Assembly (NCBI GenBank): GCA_012932865.1
Contig: SAXG01000020.1
Location: forward strand, 1-64,000
DNA length: 64,000 bases
Origin: Amylostereum areolatum
Lineage: Eukaryota > Basidiomycota > Agaricomycetes > Russulales > Stereaceae
Reading direction: 5' to 3'
In this document: positions 43,085-53,144 of the stretch, piece after piece
Layout: every line of letters begins with the position of its first letter
How positions within the stretch are numbered: the stretch's first letter is position 1
Position numbers and translations under genes: made by a program
The notes under the pieces: model-generated
Databases searched by the model: none
What the model was told of the DNA's origin: nothing
What the model saw: only the letters and a program-made list of their open reading frames with translations

Positions 43085-43969
43085 TCAATCAAACCATATC
43101 GCCTCCCCCTTTTCCCATACACCATCACCGCGATACCGCATCTCAACCTCCCCGAACACTTCCACCACCTTCACAACCTGAAACCCCAGCTTCTCGAACA
43201 GCTTGATGCTAGGCGTGTTGGTCTGCGAGATGCGGGCAACGAGCACGGAGGGTGGGATGGGTAGGAAAGATATAGGCACCGGCCCCGCCCCCGTCTTTGA
43301 GCTTGGAGCGTGCTGAAGGTCAGGCGGAGGCGTTGTTGCATAGGAGAGAAGCAATGATACGGCCGTGTGAGCGAGATTGCGCCGGCGGAACGCCTTTTCT
43401 GGGGGTGTGACGTTAGGACCGTCCAGCGTACAACAACATTCCACACACACCTGCGATCATAACTTCGACCTCTACTTCAAAGTCTTCATCCGACGGCGAG
43501 CCTTTGAAAAAAAGGTTGACGTCGCCGACCATGGGGAGAGCACGGATGTCCGCATTCGACAGTGGTACATCCGTGTCGTCGGCGGTTCTCGCCAGGACGA
43601 TAAAAGTTAGTTCTAGAAGGATTTGAAGTTAGGCATGGCACAGAAGAGAGTGAGAGGATATGGCAAGAAGCACACGCACTGTCTTCATCCTCCGCCCACT
43701 TGCGCTGCATCTCATATTCTTCCTCGAGCGATAGTTCCTCGCTCGCGGTCAGATCTCGTATCTCTGGGTCCTGCATCCATCCGTGGTAGGTCTACTTTAT
43801 AAAATAAGAACAAAGCTACATCGAAAGAGCAGGAAACCGTACCTGGACATGTTCTCGTCTGCAGCTTCGCGTTACTCAGGGGCGCGCGGTTTTACAGGCC
43901 TAGGACGGACCGGTAGGGCACAAGTACAAGAGCCTTCGAGACGAGGGCGGTATTTTGATTTATCCTCAT
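43085..43969 (-). CDS. NAT9-type GNAT N-acetyltransferase
   Basis: Exon 1 from ATG 43969 has [20 protein letters not shown], matching the NAT9 start. A mini-exon (REHVQ) and the next exon ([35 protein letters not shown]) follow the family order. Then come [28 protein letters not shown] and [20 protein letters not shown], the acetyl-CoA-binding region. Here the usual R-x-x-G-x-G/A loop is degenerate (RRRNLA). The last block, [20 protein letters not shown], is the conserved GNAT C-terminal helix with N and F-x-KLGF. The length of about 230 residues suits the family. NAT9 proteins are little characterised cytosolic acetyltransferases. The gene looks intact. Confidence 0.85.
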
Positions 43970-45115
43970 GGAGTGTATGGTTCGTTCGGGAAGAGGAGGA
44001 GGCTGGCCACTGGAGAGAAGGCTGTGATGAGAGCAAGATGAGAGTTGGCGATCGGAAGAGTTCGCGACGAACAATGAGAAAGAATTACCCGATATGGAAG
44101 GACCATGCCTTAAACGGGAAGTCGAGCTAGGGTTAGAGACCTAGGGTTCCCTCGTCTTTCTTCCAAGTCCCACCCATCAGCGCGTCAGCGGCCTCGACTC
44201 TCAGACAGCTCGATCCTGACAGCAGCGATAGCCCGTTCTCAAGCGGCGCGAAATATTCGTAAAAGTTCAATCTTATAACCATAACCATGTAGTCGTCTAA
44301 CAATAGGCTCACGTCGCTTCCCAGAAGCAACGGAAGGCTTGTGTCCACTCTTGTCCACTATAAGGAGTCGCAATAATAAACCGTAAGGTTCGTCGCCAAA
44401 GGACCTTCCGTCAGCTTATATTCTCATTCGCCGGCCGAAGCATCCTCGTGATAGCTACCCTCACAGATCGTTACGATCTCTGTCGCTCAAAAACCGGGTT
44501 CACACTTGAAGCCATCATAAGTCTTGCAATCATCCACTATCTGGTCTGACCACCGGAACACCCGTGATACCACTGCCGTCAACAATATCCCTCGGAAACG
44601 CATGCAAATGCATCCGCGTCATCACATATATTCTCCTCTGCAAATACCCCCCCTGCACACCGCCTCCCTCACGTCTGGGAACGAAACTAGCCTACGATTC
44701 GTGAAATTGGACCTCGGACTGTGCTTCCCTCCGCGACTTTCTTCGTCTCGGTCGCGCACGAGTATTTATACAACGCCCTCCTTGTTGCTTGTTTCCCGTG
44801 TCTCATCTCCGACGTTAATCTTAGGGAACACCGTGACCCCGCACACCTGGGGTATCCCATGTGACCGCGCGGGACACGCGACGTCGTGCTCGGCTGAAGG
44901 TCGCCCCTATGCATGCATATCGCTTCCAGGATTCCCACCTTGTCCTCTGAAGAACAGGCATCGGCGCTTGTAAGTGACCAGCTGAGCCATTCGACGTATC
45001 ACTCGATCATCGGGCGTCTTCAGACTTCTTCTCTCGTAAAAGCTGGACAGATAAAGCCCGACGACCCTGTCTTCCTTCCTTCAGTCGACCTAACCCCCAC
45101 CGACGACCACACACC
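43970..45115. other. 1.1 kb intergenic region
   Basis: TATTTATA at 44763-44770 is a possible TATA box for the plus strand, but it lies about 345 bases before the next ATG, which would require a long leader. No coding exon or RNA gene is supported. Confidence 0.35.
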
Positions 45116-47746
45116 ATGGACACTGCCGAAATCGATATCCACCAAGCCTCCCTTCCCACCCTCGACCGCCTCAAGGTCTCCCTCGCCCCCGATGTCGAGA
45201 TCGACGCCCCCCAAATCGCGCGCGACTGGCTCGTCGCCTTCGCCACGCACGCCGCGGCGGCCGACGTCCCCGCCCTCCTCTCCCTCTTCCTCCCCGACGC
45301 CTTCTGGCGCGACATGCTCTCGCTCACCTGGGATTTCCGCACCTTCTACGGCGCCGCCCGCCTCGCGACCTTCCTGCGCGACCGTCTCCCACCCGCCAAG
45401 ATCACGCGCGTCACCGTCGATCCAACGCAGATCCCCGCTCTGCAGCGGCCGTACCCGGACATCGCGTGGATCCAGGCGCTGTTCACCTTCGACACGGCCG
45501 TGGGACCCGCGTCCGGCATCGTCAGACTGGTCCCGACGAGCGAAGGCGCGTGGAAGGCGCACGCCGTGTTCACCACCCTCGAAGGCCTGCACGGACACCC
45601 CGAGCGTCTCGGCCCCCTGCGCGCCCAGGCGCCCAGCCACGGCAAATGGGAGGAGCAGCGTCGGCGGGAGATCGAGTGCGAGGGGGAAGACCAGCAGCCG
45701 AAGGTGCTCGTCGTCGGAGGCGGACAGTGCGGGCTCGACATCGCCGCGCGGTTGAAGTATCTCGGGATCAAGACGTTGGTGGTGGATAAGGAGGCGCGGG
45801 TGGGACAGATGTGGAGGAAGCGGTACGAGGCGCTCTGTCTGCACGATCCCGTCTGTACGTCGCCCTTTCCTCTCGCCATTTCGTGCTTCCTCACGCGCTG
45901 GACAGGGTACGATCACATGCCGTACCTGCCGTACGTGATTCACCACGTCGTATCTCCACGAAGCTCACCTCCTTCCTCCTTTTCTTCTCTGGAAAGGTTC
46001 CCACCGACATGGCCCGTTTACACCCCCGCTCAAAAGGTAAACCAGGTTCGAGTCCGCTCAAAGGCCATCCCCCGCTAAACGACCCCGACAGATGGCGGAC
46101 TGGCTCGAGCACTACGCGCACGATCTCGAGCTCGACATCTGGACTTCGACCACGGTCACCGACGCTCGCCAGGACCCCGAGACGCTCAAATGGACGGTCA
46201 CGCTCGAGCGCGAGGTCCCGCCGCCCCAGGGAACAGAGCCCGGAGACCGCAAGCGTGTCAAGCGGACGTTCGTTGTGAACCACTTGGTGTTCGCCGTCGG
46301 GATGGGGGGCGGGTCCCTGAACATCCCAAAATATCCGGGGATAGTGAGTGATACGACCGAGTCGAATCGCATAGCTGATTCAGAAACACGCGATTCTAGG
46401 ACGAGTACAAGGGAAAGATCGTGCATTCCGGGGCGTTCACGACGGGAAGGGACTACGTCGGAAAGAAAGTCGTCGTCGTCGGGGCGTGCACGTCTGGTGC
46501 GTATATTCCGAATCGCCGCGCGGCGAGAACACGTCTAAGCGTTGGTGGGCAGGTCACGATATAGCGAAAGATCTGTACGAGCACAACGCCGGCGAGTCTT
46601 CCCCCCTCTCGCTCTCCCTCTTGCAAAACGTAACGCACCTGTTCTTCCAGACGTAACGATGTTCCAGCGCGGCTCGACCTATGTCGTGTCGGCCCGGAGG
46701 GGGTTTGGCGACAGACTCATCGGGGGCGCGTCTCCGCTCGGTTCCTCATCTCAGCCCAGTCTGACCGCACCTGCCTAGGCCTGTACCACGAAGGCGGGCC
46801 CCCCGCCGACGTCGCCGACCGCATCAACGCCTCCTTCCCCCATTACTTCCTCAAGCTCGTGCATCAGCGCATCGTCAAGGATATCGCCGCCACCACGGAC
46901 AAGTAAATATTTGCCTTGTCTCGCTACTAACGTTGCTGATACAACGCGCGCGCGCCGCTCAAGGGAGACTCTAGACGGCCTCCGTCGCATTGGCTTCCGC
47001 CTCAACTACGGCATCGACGGCTCCGGGTTCTTGCTCCTCGCGTGGGGGAAAGCCGGGGGATACTATCTCGGTGCGTTGCGCGTCGTCCTCTCCTTCCGCC
47101 GTCCTCTAACCACCGCGCACCAGACGTCGGCGGGAGCCAGCTCCTCATCGACGGCAAGATCAAGCTCAAGAACGACAGCCCGATCGCACGCTTCACCCCG
47201 ACGGGCCTCGAGTTCCAGAACGGAAGCACGCTGGACGCCGACGCCGTCGTCTTTGCCACCGGGTGCGTGCCCCGCATATCTGTATTTTTCACCTGGAGAT
47301 GCTTGCTTATGGAGGGCGCATGCGGGGTAGGTACGGTGACTCCCGCGACGCCTACCGCGCGGTCCTGGGCGATACCGTCGGGGACAAGCTCAAGCCCATC
47401 TGGGGCCTCGACGCGGAAGGCGAGATTCACGGCGCGTGGCGCGACATGGGCGTTCCACGGCTGTACTGCATGATGGGTGTGTCTTGTTCCTCGACCTGTA
47501 AAATGGCGTGTAACGCGGGAACGTGGCTGATGACGATGCAGGCAACCTTGCGCTCGGACGGTTCCATTCGAAACACCTGGCCCTGCGTGAGTGTCCTCTC
47601 CGTTTCCTTTCTCTTGATTGGGCGTCCATGTCGTGTCTACGTTACAATGTGCTCGCCAGGTGTCTTGTTTACTTACCTTTTCGTGCGCAGAAATCAAGGC
47701 GATAGAGGAGGGAATCTTTGATGGCACGCGGTATAGCCTGGAATGA
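45116..47746 (+). CDS. NTF2-like/flavin monooxygenase fusion, copy 3
   Basis: Exon 1 (45116 to about 45854) encodes the NTF2/SnoaL-like domain (IARDWLVAFATHAA, AFWRDMLSLTWDFRTFYGAA) and the FAD-binding motif VLVVGGGQCGLDIAARLKYL. Later exons give WYDHMPYLP, FPPTWPVYTPAQK, MADWLEHYAHDLELDIWTST, HLVFAVGMGGGSLNIPKYPG and KKVVVVGACTSGHDIAKDL. They continue with DVTMFQRGSTYVVSARRGF, DGSGFLLLAWGKAGGYYL, DGKIKLKNDSPIARFTPTGL and GLDAEGEIHGAWRDMG. The last exon ends in IEEGIFDGTRYSLE at TGA 47744-47746. Two introns appear to start with GC (after the codon for Ala in EHNA, and after LIG). The layout is the same as in copies 1 and 2, but this copy is on the opposite strand. The substrate is unknown. 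Confidence 0.85.
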
Positions 47747-48525
47747 ACCCACGCCTACGGATTTTTTTGCGTAAGTGGGCTGCATGGCTGATGGGGGACG
47801 TACGTCTTATATGTGCTGTAGAACGGGAAATGAATGTCCTCGTCGACATTCATCGACCCAGCCCTTTGGGGGGCGGATCATGATTGGCTCGCACATTGCC
47901 GAACGGCCCGACGCCGAGCAGAATACGAGATCTTCGCTTTCCCATGTTTTTTTCGGTATCAATGTTGACAGTTTTGTGGACTTCATCGCCGCCATACGAA
48001 GCATGCCCCGACGGAAACGGGAAGATGAATAACAAGAAGGGTCGCCTCGTGGACGAAGCCCAGAAAGCCCCCCGTCACTCGCGGACATCGGAAGTCCGTA
48101 TTTCCGTGAACAGGCTTCTAAGTACTGGTATCTATCTCATGTGTAGATGTGCAGCAGACGCGCGTCTTGACGTGAGTTTTAGAGTAGATATACCTGCGCA
48201 CGAGAGCTTTCTCTTCACCAGTACTACATATATAGGCGCATCTCTGTATCGTGCGTAGCAACCGAAGGGACCGACGCCGACGAAAGGTCTCGAACTTCGA
48301 GTCTTCGACGCATGTGAGACAAGATCTCTATTGACCCATGGTCACGGGAGACATGCCGGTCGACCCGGTCGTCCGCGCCAGGTCCATTCCGTGTGCGAAT
48401 AAAACCGATGGGGGTCCCTCCACAAACCTTCCCAACCTCCCACCCCTCCTCCTCCACGTCGCTGCACCTTTGGATGCGCGTCGTTGTATTTCTAGCTTTC
48501 ATCCGAACGTAACGACACGGCCGCC
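47747..48525. other. Intergenic region between two plus-strand genes
   Basis: I see no supported gene. It should hold the promoter of the transporter starting at 48526. No clear TATA box is placed well. Confidence 0.35.
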
Positions 48526-50435
48526 ATGCTCTCCGCCGGGGCCCTCATATGGATCGCCATCCGCCCGCTCATTCGAACGTGAGTGCGGGCACGTACCAGC
48601 GGTGGTTGCTGGGTGAGCTCACGCTTCGCTTGGAACTAGGTTCGGAATTGTAGGAGCTGGGTTCGCGTTGACCAAGGCGGACCTGTTCCCTGTGGAGGCC
48701 TCGCAGGGCGCGGGGCAGATCGTACTGGTGCGTCTTTATCCCGTCACCGCCCGCCGGCATCCAAACCATCGCGCTGGTTCGATGGATAGTTGACCATGTC
48801 GTTTCTTCGCAGAACATCGTCATGCCCTGTCTGCTCTTCTCGCGCATCGTCCCAGCGTTCAATTCAGAAAACGTCACTGCCCTTGGTACGCCGCCACGTT
48901 ACTGCGCGCTGATATGTGGCGTCGAACCGCCGCGCGCTGATCATTGACGGATTTGTGCTTGTAGGTCCGCTGTTCCTCGTCGGATTTGTATATGGGTTCA
49001 TCGGAATGATCATGTCGTGGGTGATCAAAAAGTTCTTCTGGGTCCCACACCGCTTCCGCTTTGGTATCCTCGTGGCAGGAGGATGGGGAAACTATGGCGA
49101 TATCCGTACGTTCTTCGTCGTGTCGCCTTCAACCCCCGCCCCCGGCCATACCTCTCAATGAAATAGGTGCTGATGCTGACAAGTAACTTACAGCCACGGC
49201 CATCGCGCTCGGCGTGACCGCCAACGCACCCTTCGCCGGAGTCCAAGACCAAAATCTGGCCGTCGCTTACATCTCAGCGCTCATCCTCGTATTCTTCGTC
49301 AGTACATCTTTCTGTATCACTTTCCGACGCTTACCGAGTTCCAGATCACGCTTTTCCCTATGGGCGGTCATCGTCTTGTCGCCAAAGACTTCGACGGGCC
49401 CGAGGTGGAGAACGACCACCTCCGTGAGGTCGTCAAGCGTCGGCGGCAGAGGGTCTTCCATCTCCTCACCTTCCGCCAACGTTTCCACCCCACGCTCTCC
49501 GAAAAATCTCAAGCAAACGACATCGAGGCTGGGTCCGAAAAGCCTGCGCCCGAAGCGTGCTACCCCGAGCTCAAGGCGGACGACCATTGCACGATCTACA
49601 CCCCTACGGACGGCCCCGGCACCCCCGGCCCCGCTTCAGAGCGCAACTACACCTCCTGTGTGACCTCCCCAACCCCGACGGTCGTGCACGGCAGCGAACA
49701 CTATGACGAACCACCGAAGCCGCACTCGGTTCGCTTCACGGACCCTCCTCCTTCCCTGCACCAGTCCCTCACTCGACGCGCGCGCTACATCCGCAACACG
49801 AAGGAGTTCATGGGGGAGCTCATCAAGCCCGCCCCGCTCACGGTCGTCTTTGCGCTTCCCATCGCGCTCGTCAACCCCCTCAAGGCCCTCTTCGTGCCTC
49901 CGGACGCGCAGTTCCAGCCCAGCTTCCACCCTACCGCGCCCGATGGCCAACCGCCCCTCGCGTTCATACTCGACACGGCCACCTTCGCCGGCTCTGCCTC
50001 CGTTCCGCTCGGGTTGATATGTCTGGGCAGCGCGCTGGCGAGGTTGAATGTGGGCGGGTGGGAGAACTGGGCGCGCATGCCTCGCGGTGCGATCGCGGCC
50101 CTCGCGATTGGAAAGATGATCGTCACTCCAGTCCTCGGCGTCCTCATCGTGCAAGGGTTGGTGCACGGCGGGCTGATCGACGCGGAGGACAAGGTGCTGC
50201 AGTTCGTGTGCATGTACGTCCGTTTCTCCTTTCCTTGCTGAATTCGCTGGTGATTGACTGTCCGTTCAGGATCTTTGCGGGCCTTCCGACGGCAACGACG
50301 CAGGTCTTCCTCACTCAGGTGTACTCCCCAACCGGCGCAGCAGAACACTTGTCCGCGTTCCTCATCCCTCAGTACATCATCATGTTCATCTCCATGACCG
50401 GTCTGACCGTCTACGCCCTCCATTACTTGTTCTAA
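48526..50435 (+). CDS. Auxin-efflux/PIN-like membrane transporter (PF03547, Ecm3-type)
   Basis: From ATG 48526 the exons give ALIWIAIRPLIRT, FGIVGAGFALTKADLFPVEA, LNIVMPCLLFSRIVPAF and GPLFLVGFVYGFIGMIMSWV. They continue with GILVAGGWGNYGDIPTAIAL and YISALILVFF, then a hydrophilic central loop of about 130 residues, then PLTVVFALPIALVNPLKALF, SASVPLGLICLGSALARLNV and AIGKMIVTPVLGVLIVQGL. It ends with AGLPTATTQVFLTQ and FLIPQYIIMFISMTGLTVYA. About ten spans split 5+5 by the loop, with the paired GNYGDIPTA and GLPTATTQ motifs, match fungal Ecm3/PIN-like carriers, often placed in the ER or plasma membrane. The substrate is unknown. The stop is at 50435. The gene looks intact. Confidence 0.88.
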
Positions 50436-51236
50436 ATTTCCTGTACCTCACATCACCCCATAGATTTTAGACTTTCATGCTCTGCCTCCTGGAAGCAGGA
50501 CCTACATACTTACGTACATAGCCTGCTTATCGCTGGCCCGCGCGAATTCATGCTAGCGCAGTTGAGCACATGCTTGATGCTACCGCTGCACAAGAGCTGC
50601 ACCACGGCTACAACTACAATAATGATCACCTTCCATGCTTCGACCGAGTCGGGCATCCAAGTTCCAACACTCTTCCGCCTTGTCCTCATAGCCACTCTTT
50701 GGAAGGTGAGGTATCATGAGTGCTCCCCTTTCGCGGACTGACTTGCCATAGTAAGCATTACCAGAGTCTATGCACACTTCGTCTCGACGTCCTCGGCCAC
50801 ATCCGCGCTAATAGCTCAAGGGCTTCAGGCTTCCCTATCGGTACTAGTAGGAGGTACCGCAGAACATGTCCCCGCTTCCGCATCAAGGAATATCGACGCT
50901 CCTAGCTTCCCATGACCACGAACAGCCCTCATATCCGACGGCACGCTCGACCTTCCATCAAGAGAATTAGGGCCCTAGCTATCTATCTATCTGTTTATCT
51001 AGTAGCAGAGAGTATTTGCTGGAGGCCGCGGTGGGCGTTGGAGACCGCTATAAGCCAATCACGAAGCCCCATTCGCTTATAAATCGTCGCCGGCCGCAAC
51101 CAAATGCTCTCTACTTTGGTCCTGGATCTCCTGAGTCAATCAGCCGGCACCCTCGACCTTCGTATATATATCACGTCCCTGCGCGGGCAGGCTTTATGAT
51201 ATCCACCACACCGCGCTCACACAAACCGCAACCCCC
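50436..51236. other. Intergenic region upstream of ABM-like copy 4
   Basis: No gene is supported. CTATCTATCTATCTGTTTATCT near 50980 is a short TATC simple repeat. The promoter of the ABM-like gene lies at the right end. Confidence 0.4.
51163..51170 (+). promoter_or_regulatory. TATA box of ABM-like copy 4
   Basis: TATATATA lies 67 bases upstream of the ATG at 51237 in an otherwise GC-rich setting. Confidence 0.55.
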
Positions 51237-52037
51237 ATGACGGACTCCCATATCGTCCACCTTCTCTTCTTCAAGGGTAACGAGCGGTGTCTCGCCGACC
51301 CAACGCTGTTCACCGCTCTGCGGGACATGGCAAAGGAATCCGCGTGCGTACAAGCCGAGATTGTGGGATAATCGGCGATTATACTGATGCTTGCATGCCA
51401 GCGGGGAAGGCCTGACGGGCCAATACTGGGGCCAGGCAGTCGAAAAGCCGCATCGTTTTTACTGGTACTTGCGTACGTCCCGCCCCTTTCCATGATCGTA
51501 TGTCCCTACGCTGATCGACCCCCGCAAAGTCTGGGGGTCTCAATCGGCGCATGATGCGTTCCAATCGTCTCCTCAACGCACAGCGCTGCACTCCCAACTC
51601 CTCGCGCTCGCGGAGGAAACCCCGGACGAACGCGTGATGGCGTATTCCCTCTCGCCGCTCGGTGCATTCCAAGCCCCTATCACGGACACGACCACCTTCA
51701 ATATCGTGGAGGGTATAACTCGCGAAGAGGCCGTAACGAGAATGACGCCTGTCATACAACATGTGGGGCGCATCCTTCCGACTTTTCTGTGGGCCTTCGC
51801 GAAGGATGTGGAAGGGAAAGGATTGAGGGGCGTGCATTTTGCGGGATGGGATAGCATAGAGGTGCGTATCGATGCTCGTTATGGAAACCACTATTAACGA
51901 GATCTTATTGGCGGCTAGAGCCATATGAACGTGGGCGAAGGGCCAGGCGAGGAAGACCTCCGTGAAGTTACAGAGGAGGTCATGCCCATGTTTACAAATA
52001 TAACGATCGCGCATATGCATTTGCAGAGTCATCAATG
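51237..52037 (+). CDS. ABM-like dimeric alpha/beta barrel protein, copy 4
   Basis: Exon 1 has HIVHLLFFKGNERCLADPTL. Exon 2, after an acceptor ending TGCCAG, has GLTGQYWGQAVEKPHRFYWY. Exon 3 has LWGSQSAHDAFQSSPQRTAL, then ITDTTTFNIVEGITREEAVT and GVHFAGWDSIE. Exon 4 has SHMNVGEGPGEEDLREVTEE and stops at 52037. The phases are 2, 1 and 0, identical to the three minus-strand copies. In this copy the first barrel is easiest to see: W-G-x-x-V-E-x-P-x-x-x-Y-W, then W-x-S-x-x-A-H-x-x-F-x-x-S-P, a classic ABM pattern. No signal peptide is visible. It is the nearest ABM gene to monooxygenase copy 3, 3.5 kb away. Confidence 0.7.
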
Positions 52038-52263
52038 AATCATGATTTATGAGGTACAGGAGGCGGGCCAATTGTATACAGATACACGTCAAGCATAGAC
52101 AACGGGAACTTTCCATTGCGCGCGCACTGTAGATCGGTGACTGAGGCAAAGACAATGTCAAACAATGGCCACAATTGGATGTCTCACAATGCTGTGGCGC
52201 GGTGGCTCGTCACGACGAGAGCGTCCTCATTTTGCCACCGGCATAATGGGTGGCACTGCTTGC

Positions 52264-52271
52264 TCTATATA
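52264..52271 (+). promoter_or_regulatory. TATA box for the gene at 52346
   Basis: CTATATAA lies 75-80 bases before the ATG at 52346. This argues against using upstream non-ATG-starting frame as coding. Confidence 0.4.
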
Positions 52272-52345
52272 ACGCCGTTGGACTCACCGTCCACCCATCT
52301 ACTCCATCGCTTCAGCCATACAATATCTCCGCCGTCGACAAACTC

Positions 52346-53009
52346 ATGGATGAGCAACGTTACTACCTCTCAGCCGAACTGGCGGATCCCGACCGTACTC
52401 TCAGGCAATCGACGAGAGATGTATATCACTGGCGAGTAAGTTTAAGTCTCCTCTCTTGCTTGGAAGTTTCCAATGAACCCGCCGGTGAACGTAGAGAGGG
52501 GACCTCGTATGGACACGCAGTGCTCATTCTACACCCACTTGGCGTCTGGGAATCGTCCTCCGCAACGGCATGCGCACAGATGATACATTCGAACGGGAAG
52601 ACGAATCGAAACGGGAAGGCGAATCGGACGACGAGTCAGTGGAAGACGGTGAATCTCAATCAGAAGATAACTCGAGCAAGCTAGTACGTTATCAGCTCGT
52701 CCCCCTACGTAGTATTTACTTACCTTGGTAAAACAGGTACGCGAATATTACGTTCAGTGGGTCTCAGAGGACGGGATGACCTGTCGTGGATGGTTCTCGC
52801 CGGAGGATGGCGTCATCAACCCCAATGAACAAGGAGTACGACGACTTGTCGGTAAAATCAACGCGTCCGCGGTAAGAAAATGGGAGGAGACAGCAGACAG
52901 GCTGAGGAAGAAGGTCCCAGACCCGGAGCCAGAGTTGGGACCGGAGTCAAAGTCTGTGGCAGGAGTGACCCTTCTGCAAATATATGATGGGTCTATTTTT
53001 ACCCAGTAG
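52346..53009 (+). CDS. Hypothetical acidic protein, exon join uncertain
   Basis: From ATG 52346 the first exon reads DEQRYYLSAELADPDRTLRQ and ends in VYHWR. The coding frame resumes at about 52545 with LGIVLRNGMRTDDTFERE, an acidic Ser-rich stretch, an intron (GTACGT to AAACAG), and then REYYVQWVSEDGMTCRGWFS and RRLVGKINASAVRKWEETAD, to the stop at 53009. Between the two parts lie about 110 bases starting AGTAAGT that do not splice cleanly with a GT-AG pair into the right frame. The gene may be interrupted, or a non-canonical site is used. No family is recognised. It converges with the F-box gene at 53145. Confidence 0.4.
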
Positions 53010-53144
53010 CAACAGGCTCTCGGATGTACATAGGAATTTACATATTTTCGATCCGGGGTCGTATCTACTACAAACCGGAAAGACACTATCAGCGACGGTA
53101 GAGGCTTCGATACGCTCCTGCGTCCGTATGTACGGACTGCTCCC

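Noticed and set aside
44524..44973. 149-codon plus-strand frame upstream of monooxygenase copy 3
   Set aside because: It has no recognisable content and lies in the presumed promoter and leader region.
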